Below, piece after piece: positions 23,323-32,592 of a stretch of 49,707 bases of DNA. Every line of letters starts with the position of its first letter. Position 1 is the stretch's first letter. Below the pieces are notes generated by a model. It saw only the letters and a program-made list of their open reading frames with translations, did no database searches and was not told the origin of the DNA. The stretch lies in the IMG/VR virus record IMGVR_UViG_3300015024_000008, positions 1-49,707 of that record, one strand, 5' to 3'. This stretch comes from a virus. The position numbers and the translations under genes are program-made.

Positions 23323-24362
23323 TGCCAAGTGTACCTTCTTCACTCTTAAAACGCCGGAGCGGTCCTCCGGCGCCTCCACTCAAACAAGGTTCGTCTGATA
23401 AAGACTATCCAGACCTTGCCGGTGCAATTGGACTTGTTATTAATGCTGGGGTAGAAAAAACGACTACTCCTGCACTAGAGATTGCACTTCAAGAACAAGC
23501 AGAAGTCCAAGAGATCTTACGTGGATACGCTAAGGCTCTGCCAATAGACAGCGTCTTAGCATCTATGGTTTCTACACTTGCAGATGCTACGGAGAATCTT
23601 TCTCCGCGCGCATTGGCAGTAATGTCTCCTACGATTGTAGATTTAACCGTCCACGCAGAAAACGCGATCGTAAATGGTGACGTAGGAAATCCTAAACCCA
23701 TTTCTATCCAAGAATCTTACGTGAACAAGTTACTAGACTTTGTAAAAACCCAATCGATTATAAACTTAAAGCACTTAGTAACCGGACTGCAAGACTCACT
23801 GACACATAGAACCTTAGAGAATCAAACACGAGACGATCAATCTGAACGTACAGGAAGGGACATTTCCCAAGGATATCCACATTTAATTGGACAGCTTTCT
23901 TCTGTTTCGGAGACTCTTGCAACATTAGGCCCTGTTAATTGGGGATCAATTGCTCAGGATGCCGGTCAAGCGGGAATGGATGACATACAAGCTCTCCTCT
24001 CAAGTGCTTCCGAGAGAGCATATCAGCGTCAGCAGCAACTCGAAGTAGAAGCAAAAGCAGCACACGCTGTTTCGTTTCATGCATTAGATTCTGCACGTAG
24101 ACGGACACAACAAATACAACTTGTCTCTGCACTACTCTCTGCATCTCAAGTTGCTATTTCTCATCCAGATAATTATCAAGAACTTAGCACAGGCGACTTC
24201 TTAAGTGCAATGAAAACTGCTGCAGAGAAATCACTTACAGATATGCTTAAAGAACAAGCCTCTAAGCTTCTTAAACGTAAGAAGAAAGCTCCAGCTACTT
24301 CTTCTTCAAAGCCTCTGTTAATGTCGGGTGACACAAAACCCTTGGATCCTAATGTAGCATGA
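23322..24362 (+). CDS. Hypothetical protein between terminase and portal (346 aa)
   Basis: Mostly helical, Ala/Ser/Gln-rich, with a predicted coiled-coil around residues 225-260 (SASERAYQRQQQLEVEA) and a basic C-terminus (LKRKKKAPATSSS). Coupled on both sides (TAATG start, ATGA end). Position suggests a head or packaging role. No recognised domain. Confidence 0.75.
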   Translation: MPSVPSSLLKRRSGPPAPPLKQGSSDKDYPDLAGAIGLVINAGVEKTTTPALEIALQEQAEVQEILRGYAKALPIDSVLASMVSTLADATENLSPRALAVMSPTIVDLTVHAENAIVNGDVGNPKPISIQESYVNKLLDFVKTQSIINLKHLVTGLQDSLTHRTLENQTRDDQSERTGRDISQGYPHLIGQLSSVSETLATLGPVNWGSIAQDAGQAGMDDIQALLSSASERAYQRQQQLEVEAKAAHAVSFHALDSARRRTQQIQLVSALLSASQVAISHPDNYQELSTGDFLSAMKTAAEKSLTDMLKEQASKLLKRKKKAPATSSSKPLLMSGDTKPLDPNVA

Positions 24363-25144
24363 GTATAAATCTAATCCGTGTAAAACACTTAATCAGAAGT
24401 ATTAAAGTTTGGATAAAGACCAAAGTAAGTGCCTTATTCCTACGTACAGCACTCTTTATTGGAAAGATCTACTGGCAGACTATGCCTCATTCTGAGAAAC
24501 CTGTTCCAGATCTTCTATATCCTTATAACTTATCTTTAGCAGGGCGCCGAAGGCTAGCTTCTGGGAAACTTGCCTCAATGGTTCCTATTCTGATACGAGA
24601 AAGTTCTCCTTCTACTTTAGGAGGAGTTCCTTCCTGGCTCTTAGACTTTGCTACAGATGAAAGACCTTTTGTCCCGCCATTAGATATCGTTTTTCCTCGT
24701 CAGGCTTTGATCTTCTCGTTTGCACCTAATACGCACTACAAACCCAATTCAATCACGCAACCAATCACGAGTTTGGACTCTATCGTAGAACAAGGCTATT
24801 CTTCACCTATTCCAGGTGCTGACCGAAACTTGTTAGAGGACCTGTTCTCAAGAAGACTCAATTTAGGAACAGATCCAATTCCACTTATTCCGATCTTCTG
24901 CGATGCAGAAGAGATCTTATCTGCAACTAGCCTAGATACCTTGTCTCTAATCATCAATCGTTGTTGGCAAGAATCTTTAAAGTGGTGCCTCTCTCAAATG
25001 CCTCCACTTCCACCAGTTTCAGAAGAAGCAATTGAATCTCAGGTAGGTACTGGAAATTGGATAGACCGAAGAGTCTTTATTGAAGAAGCGACGTTCTCTG
25101 CTTTATTTCAATTAGGTAACGATGCAAAAGTAGTCATAAAATGA
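24359..25144 (+). CDS. Hypothetical protein upstream of portal (261 aa)
   Basis: It starts as ATGA. The N-terminus is basic with a hydrophobic stretch (about 24-40, VSALFLRTALFIGKIYW) that might be a membrane or amphipathic helix. The rest is Pro/Leu-rich with many Phe/Trp. No domain recognised. Conserved placement between terminase and portal implies a virion-assembly role. Confidence 0.7.
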   Translation: MSINLIRVKHLIRSIKVWIKTKVSALFLRTALFIGKIYWQTMPHSEKPVPDLLYPYNLSLAGRRRLASGKLASMVPILIRESSPSTLGGVPSWLLDFATDERPFVPPLDIVFPRQALIFSFAPNTHYKPNSITQPITSLDSIVEQGYSSPIPGADRNLLEDLFSRRLNLGTDPIPLIPIFCDAEEILSATSLDTLSLIINRCWQESLKWCLSQMPPLPPVSEEAIESQVGTGNWIDRRVFIEEATFSALFQLGNDAKVVIK

Positions 25145-25160
25145 ATGACAGAGGATCCTC

Positions 25161-26987
25161 GTGACACTTATAAACAGAAATCTAGAAACACCTATTGGCC
25201 GTTTACGCATTGCTAACGAAAATACTGGCCTATTAACGACACGTAAAGATGCCTTCTTAACTCGTCTTGCGCCTCATTGGAACCAGAACATTGTCCACAA
25301 TGAATCAGGCTCCTATAATGCTAAAGAGCTTCCGGAAATCAAGAATCCATTGCTTCCTGGAACATACCCAAAGCAGCGTCAATGGATGTTTCCTAAAGAT
25401 GAGAACAACACTCTTAAGCGTATCCAAAAAGCACATGAAGCAGAAAGTCTTCTCTCTCAGGCTACAGACAAATATACAGACCTAATCAATAAGGAAAGTT
25501 TCAGTCTCCGGTGTATAGAAACTGAGCCTAGAGAGTATATCCAAGCCCGATTTTACTACATCAGTGCTACAACCGGAATCCCTATTGAATCTCTGTTCAA
25601 AGAGACTTCCAGAGATCTTGTACAATACGGAAACAGTTTCCTGATCAAAGGACGCATCTCAAAAGAGACAGGTAATGTCAGAATCGCAGGAAGAGATATT
25701 GTCTCCGCAACAATCATTCACGGAATAAAGAATGCCCAGCCTATTGGCGGCTATTTCCGAGCAGATCCTCTTAACTTTCATCCTGTGTACAATCCCGATA
25801 CCGGCCGGCTGGAAGCTTGGCAGCAGAAAGTTCTCGGTAAAGATCCTAAAAGCTTTAATCTAGAACAAGTCATTCATTTCGCATATAAGCCTCCTGCAGG
25901 ACAAGTCATGGGAGTTCCGCTTTCCGCTCCTGTCCTTGATGACCTGATGAACTTACGTGACGTTGAAGATTACGCTACTAAGCTTATCTTTAAGCACCTA
26001 TTTCCTCTTCTCCACCATGAAGTTCCTGATCATACAGGTACAGGATTAGGTACAGACGAAGATGTAAAACAAGCAGTTGCAAACTATGCAGGAATGGCTC
26101 CTGATGGAATGCTAATCACTCCTCCTGGTCATAAGATTAGCGTTGTAGAAGCAGGACAAGGTATTGACCCCGCTCCTTACATTAAACATCTTATGCAGAG
26201 AGTCTTGATGGGTCTTGGCCTCTCAGAAGCAATTATGGGGTTAGGCAGCGCCGCTGCAGGAATGAGTGACATGCTTACGGCGCAGATGCATGACCGCGTT
26301 AAAAGTTTTCAGCAAGATATGGAACGAATGATCAACCTTAAAATCATTCTTGAGCTTCTGATGGAAGGCGGATTCGATCCTATTCGTAGGAAAGAAGAAC
26401 GTGTTGAACTTGAGTTTGATGAGATCGAAATCGAAGATGTAATACGCCGCGAGAATCATATGGGAAATATGTTCGGTATAGGTGGTGTTACAGAAGACGA
26501 GTTTCGGCACTCACTCCGTCGTAATCCTCTTACAACTTCTGATCGGAAGAACAAGCAGATTTACACAGATAAGATTCCGGTACTTGTTGCCCAGATTAAG
26601 GCACAAACTAACTCACAGATTGAGACTATTGAAGCTCAAGGAAAGGTTGCTGCAGATGCCGCCACTAAAGCCGCTGCCAACAGTAAAGACCTCGCCACGC
26701 ATCAAGGTAAGATCGCCAAAGACTCAGAAACACACAAATCCGCTATTACTTCCACAGTCAGACCAAAGACCGTTCCTACAGCGTCTCTGCGCGTCCCTAA
26801 ACTTGCATCCAAGGCAACAAGCAAAGGCTTAAACCCTGTAAAGACCGCTTCTGGAGGCTCTACTCATGGAACAGTAGCTTCTAAAGATAACCCGAGCAAT
26901 CAGCATGGGCAAAGAGGTGCACCGAGAGTATCAAACTCTCCGGCCGCTGGAATAGCATCCAAGAAGACACCACAATCTGCTAAATAG
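25161..26987 (+). CDS. Portal protein
   Basis: 608 aa, GTG start with AGAGGA upstream. Portal-like features: a long mixed N-terminal region, FYYISATTGIPIESLFKETS, a strand-rich stem (LNFHPVYNPDTGRLEAW), the HFAYKPPAGQVMGVPLSAPVLDDL segment typical of portal clip/stem, and GLGLSEAIMGLGSAAAGMSD followed by a long helix. The last 110 residues are Ala/Lys/Ser-rich and disordered. Its position between terminase and protease supports the call. It forms the dodecameric DNA gate. Confidence 0.88.
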   Translation: MTLINRNLETPIGRLRIANENTGLLTTRKDAFLTRLAPHWNQNIVHNESGSYNAKELPEIKNPLLPGTYPKQRQWMFPKDENNTLKRIQKAHEAESLLSQATDKYTDLINKESFSLRCIETEPREYIQARFYYISATTGIPIESLFKETSRDLVQYGNSFLIKGRISKETGNVRIAGRDIVSATIIHGIKNAQPIGGYFRADPLNFHPVYNPDTGRLEAWQQKVLGKDPKSFNLEQVIHFAYKPPAGQVMGVPLSAPVLDDLMNLRDVEDYATKLIFKHLFPLLHHEVPDHTGTGLGTDEDVKQAVANYAGMAPDGMLITPPGHKISVVEAGQGIDPAPYIKHLMQRVLMGLGLSEAIMGLGSAAAGMSDMLTAQMHDRVKSFQQDMERMINLKIILELLMEGGFDPIRRKEERVELEFDEIEIEDVIRRENHMGNMFGIGGVTEDEFRHSLRRNPLTTSDRKNKQIYTDKIPVLVAQIKAQTNSQIETIEAQGKVAADAATKAAANSKDLATHQGKIAKDSETHKSAITSTVRPKTVPTASLRVPKLASKATSKGLNPVKTASGGSTHGTVASKDNPSNQHGQRGAPRVSNSPAAGIASKKTPQSAK

Positions 26988-27010
26988 GTTCTAGCAGGTC
27001 TGCATCTTAT

Positions 27011-27043
27011 AAGGGGACAGTCCGAAAGAGATACCGTCCCCTT
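27011..27043 (+). terminator. Hairpin after portal gene
   Basis: AAGGGGAC (27011-27018) pairs with GTCCCCTT (27036-27043), 23 nt beyond the portal stop. No U-run. It may be a weak terminator or a processing point. Confidence 0.5.
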
Positions 27044-27102
27044 AACTCCCGTCCTCAACGCGGGCCATTCCCGTAAAATCACCCGGACTAAGAGACAATA
27101 CT

Positions 27103-28524
27103 ATGAGCTTTGATCTGTCAGAATATCAACATATCAACCTTGGAGCTAATGCTTCTGTAGGTCCAGCGTTAGATCGCAGCTTGGCGATCTCTCGCTTTAA
27201 TGAGGCTGCAAGGAAGGGTGCGCCTGTTTCTGTTTCAGAAATGCCTGCTGTCATCTATCCACAGATCCATGTTCTGTCTGCAGATAAAGCTACTCGAAAC
27301 AAAACTCGTTACCCAACACAGGCCCATAAGGGTAGCCGCAAAGAACGTACCGGGCAACACTCCTTCACTAAACCCTACCCAATTCCCATGATTCGTGATC
27401 ATCAAGCTGCTCCAGGCGAATGCGGAGGTGAAGCTTCTCCTGTCTATGGGCGCTTTATTGACGCAAAGCTCGTGAAGAATGTGGAAAGTGGTCAAGGCCA
27501 TGTTGCAGGACTAACAGAAGTCCCGCATCCAGAAGCAATCTTCGAGATTATGAGTGGGCTATGGCTTACAGGCTCTCTTGGCAGCAGCGTTCATCTTGCT
27601 CAGTGTTCTATCTGTTCCGAAGCGTTTAACTCTCCAGGGGCTATGTCAGATCATGAACATCGACGCGGCGGTCACTACCGGCCAAAGAAAGCTTCTGAGA
27701 TTAGAGCTCAATCCGTTTCAAGAGAGTCCGAAGTTGATGCAGTTATAGAATACATTCAATGTGACTCTAAAGAGCGGGGTGCAGTCGAATGCTTGACAGA
27801 CGTAATGAGCTATTCTGCACGGGAGTATTCCCGCGTAGTCGTTCCTTCTGATGATGAGAGCATTATTGATGTTGTTGACACTTCGAGCGCGTCCAGCCAC
27901 TTCACAACAGCACCTACTGCAGAAGCTTCTGAGCTTCCTGCTTCTGCTCTATGGGTTCCAATGAGTCGATCTTCCCGTGCAAACATTGGTGCCTGGGGAG
28001 AGCGTTACATTGACCTTGTTAGTGGACAAGAGAAAGCGGCAAGTGATCTTGGACTAATGTTTGGACATCAACTTCACGAACACTTTGAACGGTTGATTTC
28101 AGACGAAGACTCAGACATTGCTTTTGAAACAGTAAGTATCTCCCGACAGGCTCATGTTCCTTATACCTTCTCCGGACTAACTGTGGAATCTTCGGAAGAC
28201 TGTCACATGACAGATGCCTCGCAGACTGAAGAAGATCTGACCTCTGAAGGGATTGTCGCAACAATCCCAGCAGAAACTCCGAGTGAAGTTCCTACTACTT
28301 CTACCGAAACTATTCCTACAGAGATCACTACATTAGCCACCCCTACACAAGAAAAGCAGAGCGTTGGTAATTTCTGCGGTCCAAATAACACTTTCCTTGT
28401 CAATGATAAAGCTCACTACTCTGCGGCTCTGAAAATGGTCGGTCGATACAAAGGGCCAGGAAATAAAGCCAAGATACGTTCTCGCATCCTCTTCCACGGC
28501 AAAGCTAATGGCTGGGATAAATAA
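27103..28524 (+). CDS. Prohead protease-like protein
   Basis: 473 aa. N-terminal half: YPTQAHKGSRKERTGQHSF, TKPYPIPMIRDHQ (His near 98), YGRFIDAKLVK, EAIFEIMSG, then TGSLGSSVHLAQCSICSEAF with DHEHRRGGHY. The pattern of a conserved His in '(K)PvL.nH', 'GR', a Ser-rich 'tvSvG' strand and a CxxC...H...H zinc knuckle is that of prohead proteases of SPO1-like and related phages. The middle is low complexity and the C-terminus (NFCGPNNTFLVNDKAHYSAA..., RILFHGKANGWDK) is a common phage head-protein tail. It probably cleaves head proteins during maturation, and may also act as scaffold. Confidence 0.6.
   Translation: MSFDLSEYQHINLGANASVGPALDRSLAISRFNEAARKGAPVSVSEMPAVIYPQIHVLSADKATRNKTRYPTQAHKGSRKERTGQHSFTKPYPIPMIRDHQAAPGECGGEASPVYGRFIDAKLVKNVESGQGHVAGLTEVPHPEAIFEIMSGLWLTGSLGSSVHLAQCSICSEAFNSPGAMSDHEHRRGGHYRPKKASEIRAQSVSRESEVDAVIEYIQCDSKERGAVECLTDVMSYSAREYSRVVVPSDDESIIDVVDTSSASSHFTTAPTAEASELPASALWVPMSRSSRANIGAWGERYIDLVSGQEKAASDLGLMFGHQLHEHFERLISDEDSDIAFETVSISRQAHVPYTFSGLTVESSEDCHMTDASQTEEDLTSEGIVATIPAETPSEVPTTSTETIPTEITTLATPTQEKQSVGNFCGPNNTFLVNDKAHYSAALKMVGRYKGPGNKAKIRSRILFHGKANGWDK
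28200..28213. repeat. Dispersed 14-bp palindrome, copy 6 (CA centre, inside a gene)
   Basis: CTGTCACATGACAG, the only copy inside a clear coding region; it encodes part of E-D-C-H-M-T-D in the protease-like gene. Confidence 0.85.
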
Positions 28525-28536
28525 TTAGGAGAAACT

Positions 28537-29391
28537 ATGAAATACGCGCTGACACTAAAATACATTTCCCTTGAGGGTATTGAACATGCTCTCGACGTGC
28601 TGCCTGCAGAAACTACTGAGCAGCGTACTAGGTCTCTTAGCATTATTCAAGAGAATACCGATTTTGTAGGCTTTCTCTCCGATGAGCAAATCACACAGAT
28701 CGATACCCTTCTTAAAGAAGGTACCTCTACAGAAGAAGCACTAAATATTCCTATTACTGCAGAAAACTATCCTTTGTTCATTGTTGCGATGTCCGTGGGG
28801 GCCCAAAGTAATGGTATTCAGGGCGCAGAACAACTTCAGTTCGGTGAAAACTTTGCCGAGATAAATAATGAAGCCTTCAATGAAGCAACCCTGTGTGATG
28901 GTGGACCAAACCGGAAAGAGACTCTGCGGCACGCACGAGAAGCTTTCCGTCAAATTGGTTCGATCAGCGAAACAATCTTAACACTTCCCACAATCTTTGA
29001 ATCCCTCCAAAACCGCCTTGCAGTTTTGGAAGGTACCACCGTCCCGCAAACTACGACAGAAACGCCAGTAACAGAGGAAACTTCAACTACGGAAGCTGAT
29101 ACTCTCAGCCCCGATGTTGAAGAATCACTCTCCACGGAAGCAATCGTAGTAACTGCGGACGTACCGAGCGAAGAAACTGATACACCGATTTCGGCTGTAG
29201 TAGTTGAATCGCCGCTCGACGGGGAGGGGAATACCCCAGCCTCACAGACCGCCAACGAAGAGGGAACCGAGACTGATGCAGTCACGGAGACCGATCCTGA
29301 AAGCGCTGAAACGCCAAGCCTGAGTATAGAAGCACGATCTAGTCTTCGACGACTCATGAATGGCCGCCGTAACGCCGGCGTCACTCTCTGA
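28537..29391 (+). CDS. Acidic head-assembly (scaffold-like) protein
   Basis: 284 aa, AGGAG before ATG. The N-terminal half (1-165) is mixed alpha/beta; residues about 165-260 are a very acidic Thr/Glu/Ser/Ala linker, followed by a short basic C-terminal helix (SSLRRLMNGRRNAG). A long acidic middle with a basic C-terminal helix placed between protease and capsid is typical of scaffolding proteins, whose C-terminal helix binds the capsid protein. Inferred, not proven. Confidence 0.55.
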   Translation: MKYALTLKYISLEGIEHALDVLPAETTEQRTRSLSIIQENTDFVGFLSDEQITQIDTLLKEGTSTEEALNIPITAENYPLFIVAMSVGAQSNGIQGAEQLQFGENFAEINNEAFNEATLCDGGPNRKETLRHAREAFRQIGSISETILTLPTIFESLQNRLAVLEGTTVPQTTTETPVTEETSTTEADTLSPDVEESLSTEAIVVTADVPSEETDTPISAVVVESPLDGEGNTPASQTANEEGTETDAVTETDPESAETPSLSIEARSSLRRLMNGRRNAGVTL

Positions 29392-29481
29392 TCACTCTGA
29401 CTGCTGACCTCACCGAGCGGAACCTCGGAATAATACGCACACTGCTTTGGAGTATCTACTCCCAGCAAGGAGACTTTCGTT

Positions 29482-30798
29482 ATGCCTATCTTTGGATCAC
29501 GTCCTACAAACCGATCTGTGGCCCCACAGCTCGTAATCTCCGGCTTAGAGTCTATGGCTGAACAGTTCGAGGTTGATCCCTCCCTGCCAGTTCTAGGCCA
29601 AGATCCTTTCTTGCCGAATACTGATCTTATCGTTATTCCTCGTGGACGTCTTGTTGGTATTAAAAACCCCGCAGGTCCTGGTCGTCCTACTTATGCTCAG
29701 GAACAAAAAGCTCTCCTTACTCTGGCAAACGGAACTGATGGTATATCTATTAACGGTATTTCCACTGATGTCGCTCCAGTCGGGTTTGCAGAGACTCCTT
29801 ACTTCCGTTCCTTTGCAGAACAGATTCAGCCACTTCCCGGTGTCACCAAAGGAAAACTGCTCTCGATTCCTTACGTACAGACCTCTAATGGCGCTTATGG
29901 CGCAATCAAACCCGGCGACTACGTAACAGCTTATGCTGGTACAACGTCGAGCGGCTCCCCGATTGCACAGGAAGTTGGCAAGATTGTACGTTTCGTCGAG
30001 AAGTCTGTCTTCATGGCGCATCAGGACGTTGCTGGTACGCTGATTCAGCTTCTGCAGGCCGTTCTTCCTGCCTTCCAGCCTCGTGTCTTCTCTGCACAGA
30101 ACGGTGGTGCTTTTGTACCATTGACGAGTGCAGCGTATGCCTTTAATGGCAACCACTGGCAAGTCACCCTGAATGCAGCTGTTACAGATGTATTCTACGA
30201 ATGGGGACAGGGTATCCAGAACCGCGCTGGACAGTGTATTAGCTTCCAGGCAGTCGGTAATGCAGGCGGCGCACTCGATCATCTGCATAACTTCCCAGGC
30301 TGGCTGCAGTGGGTCAAGGATAACTATGACGCGTGGACCGTTCCGCCGCTTACGCTTCCTCGCCCTACCGTTCAGATCCAGAATGAAGTTCCTACAAACA
30401 TTGGACCGAACGTTTTCCGATTGGCACAGTATCCTATTGCGCCTCTTCGAACCATCTCGGTTTATGTCACGGGCACTCGAGTCGATCCTTTGACGGGCGT
30501 TACTCAGAGTCTGACTAATTACCTTCTGCCTCTGGCTGCAGGTACTTACTTAGAGGACTTTACGTACGGACAAGATTACATCATCAATCCGCTTACCGGT
30601 GTCCTGACCTTCGGCAGTGATATCACTATCACTGGTCTTACCGTCAGCTACTCTGCGGATACGAGTTATCTTGATGGAAAGATCTGGGACACAGGTGTGC
30701 TTGGTCTTACTGACGGCCGCTATAGCGGCGTAGCGGGTACGCCTGCACACCTGGAACTCCTGGGTGTGGTTGCAGACATGCACGTTGCGATCTTCTAA
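29482..30798 (+). CDS. Virion protein, candidate capsid decoration or head protein (438 aa)
   Basis: AAGGAG lies upstream. It is Pro/Gly/Thr-rich and beta-strand-rich with internal similar turns (LTGVTQSLTNYL, LTGVLTFGSDI) and many short strands, and no helical capsid signature. It sits between the scaffold-like gene and the major capsid gene and has few charged clusters, so a beta-rich decoration or vertex protein is likely. Ends 84 bp before the capsid gene in a hairpin region. No precise family recognised. Confidence 0.6.
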   Translation: MPIFGSRPTNRSVAPQLVISGLESMAEQFEVDPSLPVLGQDPFLPNTDLIVIPRGRLVGIKNPAGPGRPTYAQEQKALLTLANGTDGISINGISTDVAPVGFAETPYFRSFAEQIQPLPGVTKGKLLSIPYVQTSNGAYGAIKPGDYVTAYAGTTSSGSPIAQEVGKIVRFVEKSVFMAHQDVAGTLIQLLQAVLPAFQPRVFSAQNGGAFVPLTSAAYAFNGNHWQVTLNAAVTDVFYEWGQGIQNRAGQCISFQAVGNAGGALDHLHNFPGWLQWVKDNYDAWTVPPLTLPRPTVQIQNEVPTNIGPNVFRLAQYPIAPLRTISVYVTGTRVDPLTGVTQSLTNYLLPLAAGTYLEDFTYGQDYIINPLTGVLTFGSDITITGLTVSYSADTSYLDGKIWDTGVLGLTDGRYSGVAGTPAHLELLGVVADMHVAIF

Positions 30799-30826
30799 AC
30801 GGCCTATGCCGTCCAATCCCCAAAAG

Positions 30827-30858
30827 ACTTGGTATAGTGGCTAACCACTATACCAAGT
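30827..30858 (+). promoter_or_regulatory. Perfect 14-bp inverted repeat carrying extended -10 box
   Basis: ACTTGGTATAGTGG, CTAA, CCACTATACCAAGT: a complete inverted repeat in the 84-bp gap before the capsid gene. TGGTATAGT (30830-30838) is an extended -10 box, so this may be both a promoter and a 5' hairpin or attenuator for the capsid mRNA. Confidence 0.55.
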
Positions 30859-30882
30859 CGGAACAAGAGAGACTGTACCTCC

Positions 30883-32154
30883 ATGAAACTTAATCTGTCA
30901 GAGTTAATTAAAAAGTCCCGCGAAGATTACGATCGCAGACTTATTCGAGATTCTTCAGCCGGTACAATGAACCAGACTGAACTCGATACTTTCGTCAATG
31001 ACACAGACGAAGTCAGCGGTATCTTAACGGCGCTTATGACTACGCATACTGGACGTGTTCCTCAGCGCAAAGGTGTCACAAACGCCGAAGGCAAAAAGTT
31101 CCTAGAGAACTGGGAGCGCGGCGAAGATAAAACTCCGCTGTCGTTCGTAGAAGCTCTTCACTCCAATGATGCTTCCGCAATGTTCAAGCACGTTATTAGC
31201 GATATCCTTGTCGCTCCTATCGAGACTGAATATATTGGACAGACAATCCTCTCCCGCACCATCCGTTTGGATGGCGCACGCAGCGCTATGTTCCCCGCAA
31301 TGGGAGCGATTGTTGCCGGAGACTTGTCTGAGACCGGAGAGTACCCAGAACAGCAGCCCAGCTTCACGGAGCACATGCTGGAACTGAAAGTTCAGAAAGC
31401 TGGACTAATGCTTGCCGTTTCCGAAGAAGTCATCGAAGATTCCATGTGGGATGTCTTTGGCCTCTACGTAACGATGGCTTCCAATGCCTGTGACCGCTGG
31501 AAAGAAGAGAAGATCTTCAAGGAAGCTCTCTCGAAAGCAAACACCGTATTTGACAATACGATTGTTGGTGATCACGAGGCCCTGACCAACGGACGTGACA
31601 AAGATGGTCAGCTAAACGGTTCGGTATCCTTTACCGACCTGATGGACGTGTTCGGTGGAGTTATGACCAACGGTTATGAAATCACCGATCTTCTGATGCA
31701 CCCGCTCTGTTTCATCATGCTGGCAAAAGATCCTCGCCTGCTCTTCCATCTACTGACAACTGGTGCTTATGGTCAGTCAGTTCCGATCCCAGCGCTGGAT
31801 GCAAACTCAATTCAGAAGAACCTGCCGTTTGGCTCTGTCAACGTTGTTGTAACGCCTCAGATGCCTTTCGACTACAAGCGTGTCATTGCTATCAATGGCG
31901 TGCAGCAGGATCCCTGTAACATCGGGAGCATCATCGCTCTTGATCGCAAGTCCAGCCTCATCGTTCTGCAGCGTGACGACAAGCACATGGAAGAGTTCAA
32001 AGCACAGACCCGCGACATTCACTACCTCAAAGTAGCAGAGCGTTATGCAGTCGGCGCACTCGACATGGGACGTTCCATTGCGGCCATCCGTAATATCCGT
32101 CTTGTACAGAATCACGAGAGTGTATTCAATGTCGGTATGGGCGTTGTTTCGTAA
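30883..32154 (+). CDS. Major capsid protein (HK97 fold)
   Basis: 423 aa. The features match HK97-type capsids: a helical N-arm (residues 1-90), MFKHVISDILVAPIE, an E-loop region with SETGEYPEQQPSF, LKVQKAGLMLAVSEEVIEDSMWDVFGLYV (spine and axial helices), the 'DRWKEEKIF' helix, then P-domain strands and a C-terminal segment GAIDMGRS-like (GALDMGRSIAAIRNIRLV). It is probably the most abundant virion protein. A strong terminator follows, and a promoter-like inverted repeat precedes it. Confidence 0.88.
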   Translation: MKLNLSELIKKSREDYDRRLIRDSSAGTMNQTELDTFVNDTDEVSGILTALMTTHTGRVPQRKGVTNAEGKKFLENWERGEDKTPLSFVEALHSNDASAMFKHVISDILVAPIETEYIGQTILSRTIRLDGARSAMFPAMGAIVAGDLSETGEYPEQQPSFTEHMLELKVQKAGLMLAVSEEVIEDSMWDVFGLYVTMASNACDRWKEEKIFKEALSKANTVFDNTIVGDHEALTNGRDKDGQLNGSVSFTDLMDVFGGVMTNGYEITDLLMHPLCFIMLAKDPRLLFHLLTTGAYGQSVPIPALDANSIQKNLPFGSVNVVVTPQMPFDYKRVIAINGVQQDPCNIGSIIALDRKSSLIVLQRDDKHMEEFKAQTRDIHYLKVAERYAVGALDMGRSIAAIRNIRLVQNHESVFNVGMGVVS

Positions 32155-32162
32155 GATAAACG

Positions 32163-32187
32163 GGCACCAGTCTAAAACACTGGTGCC
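32163..32187 (+). terminator. Hairpin after the major capsid gene
   Basis: GGCACCAGT (32163-32171) pairs perfectly with ACTGGTGCC (32179-32187), 7-nt loop, then TATTTAG. Located 9 nt after the stop; a probable intrinsic terminator or mRNA-end stabiliser. Confidence 0.7.
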
Positions 32188-32199
32188 TATTTAGAATAT

Positions 32200-32213
32200 C
32201 TGTCACATGACAG
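32200..32213. repeat. Dispersed 14-bp palindrome, copy 7 (CA centre)
   Basis: CTGTCACATGACAG, lying between two terminator hairpins after the capsid gene. Confidence 0.85.
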
Positions 32214-32217
32214 TCAT

Positions 32218-32243
32218 AAAGCCACCCGAGGGTGGCTTTATTT
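32218..32243 (+). terminator. Second terminator after the capsid gene
   Basis: AAAGCCACCC (32218-32227), GA, GGGTGGCTTT (32230-32239), then ATTTAT. A 10-bp perfect stem followed by a T-rich tail. Confidence 0.75.
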
Positions 32244-32288
32244 ATATCAGACATAACCAACACTAATTCTATTGGAGAATAAAATCAG

Positions 32289-32582
32289 ATGGCAGACGAT
32301 ACCGTAGATCGCAGTACTGGAAACCCTATTGTTTTGATGGTGGCTAATTTAACCGTAACACCACGTACAAATGGGTTTGATATATCCTGGGATCCTATCG
32401 CTGCACTCAATCTTAATTACTATCTAATAACTCGCAGTGATGGAGAGACTTTCCGTACAATATCCACCGTACTGCACGATAGTTATGAACTTGTTGAGAA
32501 GTCGATCTATACCTGGAGCGTCTCTGCTCATGCAAAGCATGGAATTTCTGTTCCAGCTATTACAGCTACATTTCAGTTCTAA
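32289..32582 (+). CDS. Single fibronectin type III-like domain protein
   Basis: 97 aa. Strand order LVANLTVTPRTNGFDISWDP, YYLITRSDGETFR, YELVEKSIYTWSVSAHAKHG and VPAITATFQF is that of an FN3 fold, filling the whole protein. Phage FN3-type domains usually decorate heads or tails and contact host surfaces or glycans. Located downstream of the capsid transcript end. Confidence 0.65.
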   Translation: MADDTVDRSTGNPIVLMVANLTVTPRTNGFDISWDPIAALNLNYYLITRSDGETFRTISTVLHDSYELVEKSIYTWSVSAHAKHGISVPAITATFQF

Positions 32583-32592
32583 TAGGAAAGCC

